Of a DNA stretch of 64,000 nt, positions 43,655 through 51,685 are shown piece by piece. Source of the stretch: Temperatibacter marinus (lineage in GTDB: Bacteria; Pseudomonadota; Alphaproteobacteria; Sphingomonadales; Kordiimonadaceae); NCBI RefSeq assembly GCF_031598375.1, contig NZ_CP123872.1, positions 806,001 through 870,000 of the forward strand. Reading direction: 5' to 3'. Positions within the stretch are counted from its first letter, which is position 1. Each line of letters starts with the position of its first letter. A program made the position numbers and the translations under genes. Under the pieces are notes generated by a model. That model worked only from the letters and a program-made list of their open reading frames with translations. It did not search any database and was not told the origin of the DNA.

Positions 43655-44548
43655 ATGAACAGCAAGTCTCCATTGATACCCCAATTAGGACCCGTGTTAA
43701 TGGGAACAATCGTGACAAAGGATTTTGATTTTGTTGTCTCTGCTTATGTAGAATTTCTGCATTTAACTGTTGTAGAAGAAGGAACACTTTCGACTGATTT
43801 TGTAGAAATGGTTGCAGCCCCAGATCTCATCGATCATAGGTTTGCAGTTCTTGCAAATACAAAGGGACACGCATGGCTGCGTATTATTGAGGATACTCAC
43901 GCACAAAGACCCTCGCCCTTAAAATCTACCGGATGGATTGCACTAGAAGTTCTGGTTGAAGACGTGGACACATTAGCTCGTTCACTTGAAGGGTCTCCTT
44001 TTAAACAGCTGAGGCCAGTCGCCAACCTTGAAATGAGTGATTTAATACGTGCTGTTCAAATCGAAGGTCCTGCAGGAGAAGTCCTTTATCTCACACAGAT
44101 TAAAGCAGAAGTCCCCCCTTTCAAGTTACCCCTAGCCACTTGTGCAGTGGATCATCTTTTCATTCCTATCCTTGCTAGCCATGATAGACAAAAGACGCTT
44201 GAAATTTATGAAGACCTCTCTCAAACTAACGGAATGTCTTTTGACACCAAAATCACTGTCATTAATCAAATCTATGGATATGATCTAGACCAACAACATC
44301 CCGTTGCCGTCATACAATTGGCAGGGAATACCTTAGTTGAAATTGACGAGATACCTTCGGCAGAGCCCCCCAAGCGTAGTCAGCGCAGAATGCCGGCAGG
44401 AATAGCGATGATCTCTTTTGCGCAGGCTAAACTGCCTCAGGGCAACGCCCCTTTGTTTGACGTAAGCGGTGCAGCCTATGCTCCCAAATCAAAAGCCTGT
44501 GTGATTTCTGGAGCAAGCGGTGAATTAATTGAACTGGTCTCTGTTTAA
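43655..44548 (+). CDS. Two-module VOC-like protein, cytoplasmic
   Basis: A 297-residue protein with two vicinal-oxygen-chelate-like modules. Module 1 runs from 'LMGTIVTKDFDFVVSAYVEFLHL' (in two parts) to 'GPAGEVLYLTQI'. Module 2 runs from 'CAVDHLFIPILASHDRQKTLEIYEDL' (in two parts) to 'GASGELIELVSV', with the Glu expected as metal ligand. No signal peptide, unlike the 21062-22069 protein. AAAGG precedes the ATG. Its 3' end overlaps the convergent symporter gene by 4 bases. Its reaction is unknown. Confidence 0.72.
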   Translation: MNSKSPLIPQLGPVLMGTIVTKDFDFVVSAYVEFLHLTVVEEGTLSTDFVEMVAAPDLIDHRFAVLANTKGHAWLRIIEDTHAQRPSPLKSTGWIALEVLVEDVDTLARSLEGSPFKQLRPVANLEMSDLIRAVQIEGPAGEVLYLTQIKAEVPPFKLPLATCAVDHLFIPILASHDRQKTLEIYEDLSQTNGMSFDTKITVINQIYGYDLDQQHPVAVIQLAGNTLVEIDEIPSAEPPKRSQRRMPAGIAMISFAQAKLPQGNAPLFDVSGAAYAPKSKACVISGASGELIELVSV

Positions 44549-45948
44549 GACCGCCGTCTAAATCCGTAAAGGATCACCAGTCCTAGAATGAAGGGTGCCA
44601 GTCTCTCGAGCCAGTCCCCTGGCATATTCGGTTGTGAAAATAAATAAACCGCACATCCAAAACCTGAAGCAATGGCTAGGAAAGCACCCCTAGCCCTAAA
44701 GTCCACCCCTGCTAATCGCATAATTATGAGAGGCCCAAAAGCCGCGCCGAGTGCATTCCATGCAAAGAGGACGCGATTAAAGATCGAGGCTTCAAACTGT
44801 ATAGCCACCCATATTGAAAGAGCTGTTACAGCGACAATCGCAAGTCTAGAGACCAAAACTTCCCGATCTTTAAATCGTTGAGAAAGTCCCAGGTCATGTG
44901 AAAAAATACCTGCCGCAACCAAGAGCATACTGTCCGCCGTTGACATGACAGCTGACAATACTGCCGCAAGAATAATTCCTCCTAAAACAGAAGGGAAGAG
45001 GACGGCAGTTAGCTCAAAAAAGATATTTTCTGGATTGTTTAAATCGGGAAGGATTGCGTGCCCCATCAGCCCTAATAGGCACATACCAAAGAAAACAAAA
45101 GCATACCATCCAATGCCAAGAATAGCTGCTTGATTGATGGCCTTATCATCTTTCATGGCCATAAACCTTGCCTGTAGATGAGGCTGCCCCAAAGCGCCAA
45201 GCCCCACGGCAAGATTGCCAATGATAAGCCCTACCAAGGCTAGGCCCATCGATTGTCCAGAGAGTGTCAACGCTGAAGGCTCATATATTTTTTCTAAGCT
45301 GACCCAAAACCCACCCATGTCAGAAAGTGTTATAAAAGCAGCAACCGGCATAATGATGGCCGCCAAAAACATCAAAATTCCTTGCAAAGTGTCTGTGAGA
45401 CTGACAGCCCAAAATCCACCAAGCATAGTATAAAGAAGAATAACCACCCCTCCCAATAGAATGCTTTCACTGGCCTGCATGTCAAAGGTCAACGCAAAAG
45501 TATTCCCAGCTCCTTGAAATTGAGATGCTATATAAAAAATAAAACTGACCAAAATTATTAAACTCGACAGCAAAACGATGGCCTTCTTTAGAGGGCCATC
45601 CGCGCCGAAAGAAAGGAAATCAGTTAAGGTCAGAATTTTATGCTCTTTAGAAAATCGACGCATTCGCGGCGCGACCCAAATCCAAGCCAGGGCACTGCCT
45701 AGGACTGCTCCAGCAGCAATCCAGATAGCAGGCAATCCGATGGTATACGCGAGGCCACTCATCCCTAATAATGTCCATGCTGAGGCAGCGCTCGCCGAAT
45801 AACTGATCGCCCCAACCAAAGGACCCAGACTGCGTCCACCAAGAAGCATATCTTCTTGACTTTTCATCCTTTTAGACGCCCAAAATCCAATACCGATTAA
45901 GAGAATTTTGTAAAAAATCAGTGTGATCAATACCACAGACGTATTCAT
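44545..45948 (-). CDS. Sodium/solute symporter (SSS family)
   Basis: A 467-residue membrane protein with about 13 segments, of the PutP/SGLT-type SSS family. It has 'LGGRSLGPLVGAISYSASAASAWTLLGMSG' (in two parts; discontinuous first helix), 'QPHLQARFMAMKDDKA', and 'SAVMSTADSMLLVAAGIFSHDL' (in two parts) with the Ser/Thr pair of the Na2 site. It imports a small organic solute with Na+. It is the last gene of a five-gene operon with three alpha/beta hydrolases and one unknown protein, so the solute is probably produced or handled by those hydrolases. Confidence 0.9.
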   Translation of the reverse strand: MNTSVVLITLIFYKILLIGIGFWASKRMKSQEDMLLGGRSLGPLVGAISYSASAASAWTLLGMSGLAYTIGLPAIWIAAGAVLGSALAWIWVAPRMRRFSKEHKILTLTDFLSFGADGPLKKAIVLLSSLIILVSFIFYIASQFQGAGNTFALTFDMQASESILLGGVVILLYTMLGGFWAVSLTDTLQGILMFLAAIIMPVAAFITLSDMGGFWVSLEKIYEPSALTLSGQSMGLALVGLIIGNLAVGLGALGQPHLQARFMAMKDDKAINQAAILGIGWYAFVFFGMCLLGLMGHAILPDLNNPENIFFELTAVLFPSVLGGIILAAVLSAVMSTADSMLLVAAGIFSHDLGLSQRFKDREVLVSRLAIVAVTALSIWVAIQFEASIFNRVLFAWNALGAAFGPLIIMRLAGVDFRARGAFLAIASGFGCAVYLFSQPNMPGDWLERLAPFILGLVILYGFRRRS

Positions 45949-45959
45949 GGATGTCTTCC

Positions 45960-46706
45960 TTAGTCCCGCGTGACTTCTACTAACTCATAGTGAGTTTGCA
46001 TATAACCCCCAACCCCTGCTTTTAGAAAAAGGTAATCATCATCCGCTGTGCACCAAACATCATAGGGCGGATGTTCTTCCGGTAATTCCCCAGCTGTATC
46101 AGTGACTTGGAAATGACGGGCTTTGAATGTGCCTGCCTTAACTGTCACATCTTCTTCGCCTAAATAAACGATAGAAAACCCAGCTTTAAAGAGAAGGGGT
46201 CCAGTGGCACCGCGATGATCTGGTGATGTTAAATACATATCATCCATGCGCTGCTTGCCCGCTCCTTTTGTCAAATCATAGCGACGCATCAAAATACTAT
46301 CGCCGCAAATTGGGTGAGATTGAAGCCAGCGAACAGGGCGCTCAAGTTCGATTTTTTGACTGATTCGACCATCTCTGTGATTAATGCTTTCAAGTTCAGC
46401 CGTTGTGTCAGTGAATCGCATCCAGCCTGACCCCTCAAACCGATCTCCAACGCTTAAGCGAACGCTACAATCAAGTGGGCTTGCATCTTCTTTGAAGGCC
46501 ATAACGATATCGCGTATCACATTCGGACTATCATCAATTTCACAATGTGCATGCATGACTTCGACCCCATCAGCTTGCCGAGTGATTGTGAAGTATTCTC
46601 TACCCCGCTCCTGATCCATACGGTCTGGTTTTTTACTGGTATATTGGATGGTTCCGCGAATTGTTTTATGGGGCATTGGTAAATTCCATTTCTCTTTACT
46701 GCGCAC
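45960..46706 (-). CDS. Unrecognised beta-rich cytoplasmic protein
   Basis: A 248-residue protein I cannot assign. It has no signal peptide or membrane segment. Predicted strands alternate throughout, with a late 'EEDVTVKAGTFKARHFQVTDTAG' (in two parts) and 'YDVWCTADDDYLFLKAGVGGYMQTHYEL' (in two parts). This ending resembles lipoprotein-fold or DUF3108-like barrels, but I would not assign it to one. The GTG at 46706 has AAAGG 8 bases upstream and overlaps the hydrolase gene by 11 bases; the ATG at 46676 is the alternative. It is within the hydrolase-symporter operon. Confidence 0.7.
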   Translation of the reverse strand: MRSKEKWNLPMPHKTIRGTIQYTSKKPDRMDQERGREYFTITRQADGVEVMHAHCEIDDSPNVIRDIVMAFKEDASPLDCSVRLSVGDRFEGSGWMRFTDTTAELESINHRDGRISQKIELERPVRWLQSHPICGDSILMRRYDLTKGAGKQRMDDMYLTSPDHRGATGPLLFKAGFSIVYLGEEDVTVKAGTFKARHFQVTDTAGELPEEHPPYDVWCTADDDYLFLKAGVGGYMQTHYELVEVTRD

Positions 46707-47499
46707 TATGTGCCTTTAAAAACACTGAGCAAAGCCGCTCAATATCATCAACTTTTTTATCAAAAATATAGCCATCTCCGCCAATAATTTCCGCTTGCTC
46801 TGCACCTTTAAGGGCCCGAACAACAGGTGCCACAGCTGGGTAGAGGATATCAAGTGTCCCGGCGAAAACAAGAGTGGGGCATTGAACAGCTGGCAGGCGT
46901 TCAATCAAGGCATAATCACTAGCTGCCAAATAAGTATGCTGATAATGGTCCCCTAAAGAGAGTGCACTTTGGACTTCCCGTTCAATCACGGCGGCGGGCA
47001 ATGTGCCGTCTTTGTCTTTATTCACAATTCGCTGCCACATTTTTTTATGATGGGCACCATCTTTTTCATAAGGAATTGTATACGATATTGTTGGAAGTAA
47101 TGCCTTCAAATCCTCTGTTATAAGAGCTGGTCCAGAAAGGATAAGGCTGGCTATCGCTTCTGGGTAAGAGACTGCAAGTTCAATAGCAACAGACGTCCCC
47201 GTATGATGCCCTAAAATATGCACGGGGCCTTTACACACATCTTCTATGACAGGCCAAATGCAGGCCGCGAAATCCTCTATGGACGTTGCTTGGGCCATCT
47301 CACTTTCGCCAAACCCTGGTAAATCTATAGCAACGCAGAAAAAGTCATTGCACAATAAGTCCATTAAAGCCTCAAACATACCACCGTGGCTTGGAACCTG
47401 ATGCAACAGAATGAGAGTAGGGTTTTTTGGGCTCCCCATTTTGCGTATATGGATTGCCCCGTCACGACCTTGTAAATATGCTTTTGTCAACTTTTTCAC
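46696..47499 (-). CDS. Alpha/beta hydrolase with His in the nucleophile-elbow position
   Basis: A 267-residue alpha/beta hydrolase: 'LILLHQVPSHGGMFEALM' (oxyanion loop), 'VAIDLPGFGESEMA', and an elbow reading G-H-H-T-G (97-101). The usual nucleophile place in G-x-S-x-G is His, with Thr next. The same G-x-H-(S/T)-G pattern occurs in the protein at 22066. Asp in 'FAGTLDILYPA' may be the acid residue; a normal terminal His is not obvious, since 'IIGGDGYIFDKK' occupies that region. It is the third gene of the hydrolase-symporter operon. Confidence 0.82.
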   Translation of the reverse strand: MKKLTKAYLQGRDGAIHIRKMGSPKNPTLILLHQVPSHGGMFEALMDLLCNDFFCVAIDLPGFGESEMAQATSIEDFAACIWPVIEDVCKGPVHILGHHTGTSVAIELAVSYPEAIASLILSGPALITEDLKALLPTISYTIPYEKDGAHHKKMWQRIVNKDKDGTLPAAVIEREVQSALSLGDHYQHTYLAASDYALIERLPAVQCPTLVFAGTLDILYPAVAPVVRALKGAEQAEIIGGDGYIFDKKVDDIERLCSVFLKAHSAQ

Positions 47500-47505
47500 G
47501 TGTTA

Positions 47506-48531
47506 TTATCGCTTTGTCACTCTAGAAAAATCAGCCGTTACTTGTTGTAATTTTTCGCTATCTATAAAAGCTTTAGCCGCCGGTTTCTGTTTTAAATAGG
47601 CATCCAAAAAAGCCGTCGTTGTTGCCCTTACCATTTTTAATGCATCCTGTTGAGGCGCTTCATTACGATCGAGCCGGCATATCAAGTTGCCAAGATAATG
47701 ATCAGCGCCCTCTGTTACTAATAAATAATTTTCTCCTTCAGGTGCATTGCGATAGCTCAATGTGTGTAAAGTCCATTCCCGAAAGAATGAGGCATCCATA
47801 TCCCATGTACCCGTTGTGACAAGTTGGGGCTTCTTCATGCTATCCCAACTTTGCTGATCAATCATGTCAAACATTGGCCCAGGCGGGCTAAGGGCGACAA
47901 TAGCTTTGATACGAGCATCATATGCTGTGAGCCGCTCCCCTCCAGTGGGGTCTGCAGCATCAGCGCCCCCCATCATTTGAGCGGCAAAAGCCCCAAAACT
48001 ATGTCCCGTTGCTGCAACAAGATCTGCGTTAACCTTCCCTTTCAATGCGGGGAGTTTTTCTTCTATGGTTTCAAGATTGTCTAACAGTAGGATTAAATCC
48101 TGAGGGCGTTGTTTCAACACACCATCTTGTCCATAGCGCAGCATAGCTGAAATGCCATTCACCATCCCCCCGGCATCAAGATGATCAGGGGATAAGACCA
48201 CATAACCATGACTGACCCAATGCATGATCACCCGGTCATAAGAATGACGGTCAGAAAAATTGCCGTGCGAAAAAACAAGAAGAGGAAAACGTCCTTCTTC
48301 TTTTGGAAAATATACAGAAACATTTAATCCATCCACTTTGAGAGATGAAATTTTTTGTGGCGTATAAAGGCCTGCCTCTATGCCGTAAACACTGCTCAAA
48401 TCTAGGCCAGCACCTAAGGGCCTGGCCTCTGGGAAAACAAGAGGATCGGGTTTAAAGAAAACCATATAGCTTCCATAACTCAAGACTATGACCGCAAGGA
48501 ATGTTAAACCAATGCCTTTCACCCATTTCAT
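47506..48531 (-). CDS. Membrane-anchored alpha/beta hydrolase (PAF-acetylhydrolase/chlorophyllase-like)
   Basis: A 341-residue protein with an N-terminal membrane anchor or uncleaved signal (residues 5-25). The hydrolase domain has 'LLVFSHGNFSDRHSYD', the nucleophile motif 'ATGHSFGAFAAQMMGG' with Ser, 'DHLDAGG', and the late His in 'TEGADHYLGN'. The arrangement resembles the PAF acetylhydrolase/dienelactone hydrolase/chlorophyllase group of esterases. A periplasm-facing position is likely. It overlaps the upstream hydrolase by 4 bases. Confidence 0.82.
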   Translation of the reverse strand: MKWVKGIGLTFLAVIVLSYGSYMVFFKPDPLVFPEARPLGAGLDLSSVYGIEAGLYTPQKISSLKVDGLNVSVYFPKEEGRFPLLVFSHGNFSDRHSYDRVIMHWVSHGYVVLSPDHLDAGGMVNGISAMLRYGQDGVLKQRPQDLILLLDNLETIEEKLPALKGKVNADLVAATGHSFGAFAAQMMGGADAADPTGGERLTAYDARIKAIVALSPPGPMFDMIDQQSWDSMKKPQLVTTGTWDMDASFFREWTLHTLSYRNAPEGENYLLVTEGADHYLGNLICRLDRNEAPQQDALKMVRATTTAFLDAYLKQKPAAKAFIDSEKLQQVTADFSRVTKR

Positions 48532-49484
48532 CTCTCGTACTCCTGTGCTTGTATAAAGTCTTTCACATCTTCTAGAGGCTTATCTATCTTTTCTACTGGG
48601 GTCATATGGCCCGACCCTGGATAAATCTTCACTGTTACTGACGCACTGCCTTTTGAAATTAATTCGTAGAATTGATCCGCCTGAGCAACAGGTAACTGAA
48701 CATTTTTTTCCCCCCACATCAAGAGGGTGGGCATGGTCAATTGAGGTAATACTGTCGCTGTATCATGAGATTTAAAGTCCTGCATGCGGCCAACAATTCC
48801 TTCACGTGTCCCTTTATTTCTAAAGGAAACCTGAAAATGATTCCTGAAAATATCCCCCGTATCATTATCGCCCGATAGCCAATTCACAAAAGCATCAAGA
48901 GCAGAGTCAGGTAAATAGCGCAAAATCCAATATGCCCAGTCAGGGGCTGTTGCACTGCCTTTTTTATCATAGCCTTCCAGGCCCCCTGGATTTACTAAAA
49001 TCAATTTTTCTACGGAAAGCGGATTGGCCGCTGCATAATTAAAGACAGTCGCCCCTCCCATCGATGACCCCACAAGAATAGCTCGCTTAACCCCGTGATG
49101 ATCCATAATTCCCTGCAAAGTTTTCATGGTTGCCTTCAGAGAATAATCTCCTGAGGTGGCTTGAGATGAAAGGCCATGCCCTGCAACATCAAAACGAATC
49201 ACTGGATTCGTTTTTGCTAACTCAGCCGCCCAATCATCCCACATAGCCATATCAAAAAACATGGAATGAACAAGAATGACCGCTGGACCCGTTTTATCTT
49301 CCCCTTGGTAGCGATATGCTATGGAGGCATCCTCAATCTGAGCATATCGAATTCCACTGTCTTTATAGAGGCTTCGAGCATCGGTTGCACGATAAGCAAT
49401 GGCCCCATAGATGGCATAAAAAGCAATCAACCCAATCAGTGTTAAAAACCCTCTTTTAGTCCATTTCCAAATCGATTTACCCAT
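48528..49484 (-). CDS. Membrane-anchored alpha/beta hydrolase, canonical triad
   Basis: A 318-residue hydrolase with an N-terminal membrane segment (about 12-33). 'VILVHSMFFDMAMWDDW' (oxyanion loop), 'IRFDVAGHGLSSQ', nucleophile 'VGSSMGGATVFNYA', acid 'LLMWGEKNVQLPVA', and terminal 'YPGSGHMTPVEK' with His give the standard Ser-His triad. It is similar in layout to ring-cleavage-product hydrolases. First gene of a five-gene operon; its promoter region is shared with HMGL-like 2 and holds an AATG-N6-CATT palindrome. Confidence 0.88.
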   Translation of the reverse strand: MGKSIWKWTKRGFLTLIGLIAFYAIYGAIAYRATDARSLYKDSGIRYAQIEDASIAYRYQGEDKTGPAVILVHSMFFDMAMWDDWAAELAKTNPVIRFDVAGHGLSSQATSGDYSLKATMKTLQGIMDHHGVKRAILVGSSMGGATVFNYAAANPLSVEKLILVNPGGLEGYDKKGSATAPDWAYWILRYLPDSALDAFVNWLSGDNDTGDIFRNHFQVSFRNKGTREGIVGRMQDFKSHDTATVLPQLTMPTLLMWGEKNVQLPVAQADQFYELISKGSASVTVKIYPGSGHMTPVEKIDKPLEDVKDFIQAQEYER

Positions 49485-49534
49485 GACATACTTCCCTTGC
49501 TGGACATTTACTTATTCTTATGTATAAAAATATG

Positions 49535-49548
49535 AATGATATATCAAT
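49535..49548. promoter_or_regulatory. AATG-N6-CATT operator candidate, site 3
   Basis: AATGATATATCAAT matches 13 of 14 positions. It lies 25-38 bases before the HMGL-like 2 ATG and about 50 bases before the divergent hydrolase start, so one site could control both. Confidence 0.6.
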
Positions 49549-49572
49549 AATACATTTGACGGAGATAGGCAA

Positions 49573-50520
49573 ATGGCTGCTTTTGACATTGAAATCAGTG
49601 AGGTTGGTCCAAGAGATGGGTTACAATCTATTCAAACCATCATGCCCTTAGAAGCAAAAAAGGCGTGGATCAAAGCTGAATTTGAAGCAGGTGTTCCGGA
49701 AATAGAAGTAGGGTCTTTCGTCCCGGCAAAACTTTTACCGCAAATGGCTGACACAGCTGCTCTCGTTGACTATGCTCGCACCTTAGAAGGATTAACAATT
49801 GCAGCCCTTGTGCCCAATTTCAGAGGCGCTCAAAACGCCATAGACGCAGGCGCTCATAAAATAAGCATACCTCTGTCTGTAAGCGAAACTCATAGCCTTA
49901 AAAATGTCAACCGGACCCATGATCAAATGATTGAAGAAGTCACAAAGATTGCAGCTTACATTCAATCTCTTCCGAAAGAAAAACAACCTTTCTTTGAGGG
50001 CAGCCTTTCAACGGCATTTGGTTGTACTATAGAAGGCCCGATAGCAACTCAAAAAGTCACTGAAATTGCAGAGCGATTGATGAAGGCCGGGGTAAATGAA
50101 GTTGGCTTGTCTGACACGACCGGCTATGCAACTCCAAACCATTTAGTGACCCTCATTAAAGCCGTAAAATCAGCCGTTGGTGAAGAAAATTTAACAGGGT
50201 TGCACCTTCATAATACACGCGGCGTAGGCCTTGCCAATGTTGTGGTAGCTCTCGAAAATGGCATCACCACATTCGATGCCTCCTTAGGGGGTCTTGGCGG
50301 TTGTCCTTTTGCGCCTGGCGCAAGTGGTAATATTGTCACCGAAGATTTGGTATACATGCTTGATAGTATGGGTCTCAAGACCGGCATTGACCTGGAAAAA
50401 TTATGTGCGGTGCGCGACATTGTCCAAAAAGCGCTTCCTCAAGAAGAGCTCTATGGTTTCTTACCCCATGCTGGCTTACCGAAAGGCTATCCTAAGGGCT
50501 ATCAAACGACGTCTTCCTAG
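49573..50520 (+). CDS. HMG-CoA lyase family enzyme (HMGL-like 2)
   Basis: A second lyase of this family, 315 residues. 'EVGPRDGLQSI' carries the catalytic Arg, 'LHLHNTRGVGLANVV' the metal-binding His pair, and 'GLGGCPFAPGASGN' the conserved Cys. It is a diverged paralogue of the 11072 protein (for example 'PRDGLQSI' against 'ARDGLQNE'). It probably cleaves a 3-hydroxyacyl-CoA formed by one of the CaiB enzymes. GGAG sits before the ATG. It is convergent with a membrane protein gene, overlapping it by 4 bases. Confidence 0.88.
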   Translation: MAAFDIEISEVGPRDGLQSIQTIMPLEAKKAWIKAEFEAGVPEIEVGSFVPAKLLPQMADTAALVDYARTLEGLTIAALVPNFRGAQNAIDAGAHKISIPLSVSETHSLKNVNRTHDQMIEEVTKIAAYIQSLPKEKQPFFEGSLSTAFGCTIEGPIATQKVTEIAERLMKAGVNEVGLSDTTGYATPNHLVTLIKAVKSAVGEENLTGLHLHNTRGVGLANVVVALENGITTFDASLGGLGGCPFAPGASGNIVTEDLVYMLDSMGLKTGIDLEKLCAVRDIVQKALPQEELYGFLPHAGLPKGYPKGYQTTSS

Positions 50521-51329
50521 CGCGGTAAATGTGCAGCTTTCAAATAACGATCATTTTTGGGGTCAGAACTGACATAACCCCCGGCACGATAAATAGGTCC
50601 AAAAAATCGAATACGCCGAGCAGCGGGCGTTTGCTCTGTAGACCAAAAAGGGGGCATGCGCATACCGATGGTGCAGCCTATCAAGGCAAGCGTTTGCAGC
50701 GCTATCACCACCATATAAGACTGGTATAGGCCCATATATATCAGACACAGAGTCACATTGGGAATATGTGAAGCGAAAGTTTTAAGCGGAATAGAATACG
50801 GGCTATCATGTTCAGGGGAGATATATATATCCCAGTATAAGTCCTGCCACGCCCACTGAATGAACCCAAGTAATGACCAGGCAAATATAATTTGTCCCCA
50901 AAGAGGCCAATCTGCGCCAACTGTTAGGGACAAATGCCAGACCATCATAATCACTTGTCCCATGGCAAGGCCCCATATCAACCCAAAGGGGATTTGACTA
51001 AGAAGATGGATTTTTCGGTCAAACCGGATGGTATATCTGACCCAAATAAACCAATAAGCGAAAAGAATGAAACCTGTTATGCCTGTTGTCCAGAGAAGCC
51101 AGGATTGATTGGTAAGCTGGGCTTCAGTCCAAAGAGGACTGCTTAAGATAAACGCTTGTGTGCCAGTAAGAGCGGAAAGGCCAAAACAAAAACTAAAATA
51201 GAGAAAGGCCCTAATCCAAGACGCCGTTGGACTATAGTGATGAGAATCACTGCCTTTATATTTATATAAATATATCCCCAGCAAAAGTATAAAGCCAAGA
51301 CCATTTGCTCCATTCAAATACGCAATCAT
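50517..51329 (-). CDS. Unrecognised polytopic membrane protein
   Basis: A 270-residue protein with about seven or eight hydrophobic segments spread along its length, and a basic C-terminal tail. I do not recognise a family. Tryptophan and tyrosine are abundant at segment edges. Two 'WTTGITGFILFAYWFIWVRY'-like segments and a 'HLSLTVGADWPLWGQIIFAW' segment are visible. GGGGGA precedes the ATG. It is divergent from TonB receptor 3 across a 356-base region with an AATG-N6-CATT site. An inner-membrane role linked to the receptor is possible but unproven. Confidence 0.72.
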   Translation of the reverse strand: MIAYLNGANGLGFILLLGIYLYKYKGSDSHHYSPTASWIRAFLYFSFCFGLSALTGTQAFILSSPLWTEAQLTNQSWLLWTTGITGFILFAYWFIWVRYTIRFDRKIHLLSQIPFGLIWGLAMGQVIMMVWHLSLTVGADWPLWGQIIFAWSLLGFIQWAWQDLYWDIYISPEHDSPYSIPLKTFASHIPNVTLCLIYMGLYQSYMVVIALQTLALIGCTIGMRMPPFWSTEQTPAARRIRFFGPIYRAGGYVSSDPKNDRYLKAAHLPR

Positions 51330-51685
51330 TCTTCTATTCCCCCTAAGTCAAGCAATGACCATCCTCCTCTTTTCCAGCTGTCTGTAAAGCTCTTATGGGC
51401 GAGTCTTTCCAGTCATTGGAGACCTGAAAATTACCGTTAAAACCGTGTTTTTTATACAACAATAAATCCAATATTTTATAAGATATTGAATTTAAACGAA
51501 ATTTACTGATTGATCATAATGACCTATCAATATATCATTAGTATATTAAAAAAGTATGGAGTAGTTAAGAAATATCTGCCTCAAAGCAGGATATTTAGGG
51601 AAAATTTTAGAGTCTCTTTTTGATCTATAAAATAAAAAATGATCAAGAGAGTCTATAGCAAGGGAAGCCTTAGGGAGAAGAGTCA
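51330..51685. other. Divergent intergenic region before TonB receptor 3
   Basis: About 356 A/T-rich bases without a gene. It holds the AATG-N6-CATT-like site at 51526-51539 and, nearer the receptor, an imperfect inverted repeat of TTTTTGATC / GATCAAGAG (about 51617-51658). The ribosome site of the receptor (GGGAG) is at the right end. Nothing else stands out. Confidence 0.6.
51526..51539. promoter_or_regulatory. AATG-N6-CATT operator candidate, site 4 (weakest)
   Basis: On the minus strand it reads AATGATATATTGAT, 11 of 14 to the shared palindrome, with one half perfect. It lies about 150 bases before the TonB receptor 3 start. Confidence 0.4.

Noticed and set aside
49535-49548. FNR box before HMGL-like 2
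   Set aside because: The ATGAT/ATCAA halves are separated by 2 rather than 4 bases, so it was assigned to the AATG-N6-CATT motif instead.
51617-51658. Inverted TTTTTGATC / GATCAAGAG sequences before TonB receptor 3
   Set aside because: The half-sites are about 15 bases apart with mismatches, so the spacing fits neither FNR nor the shared palindrome.
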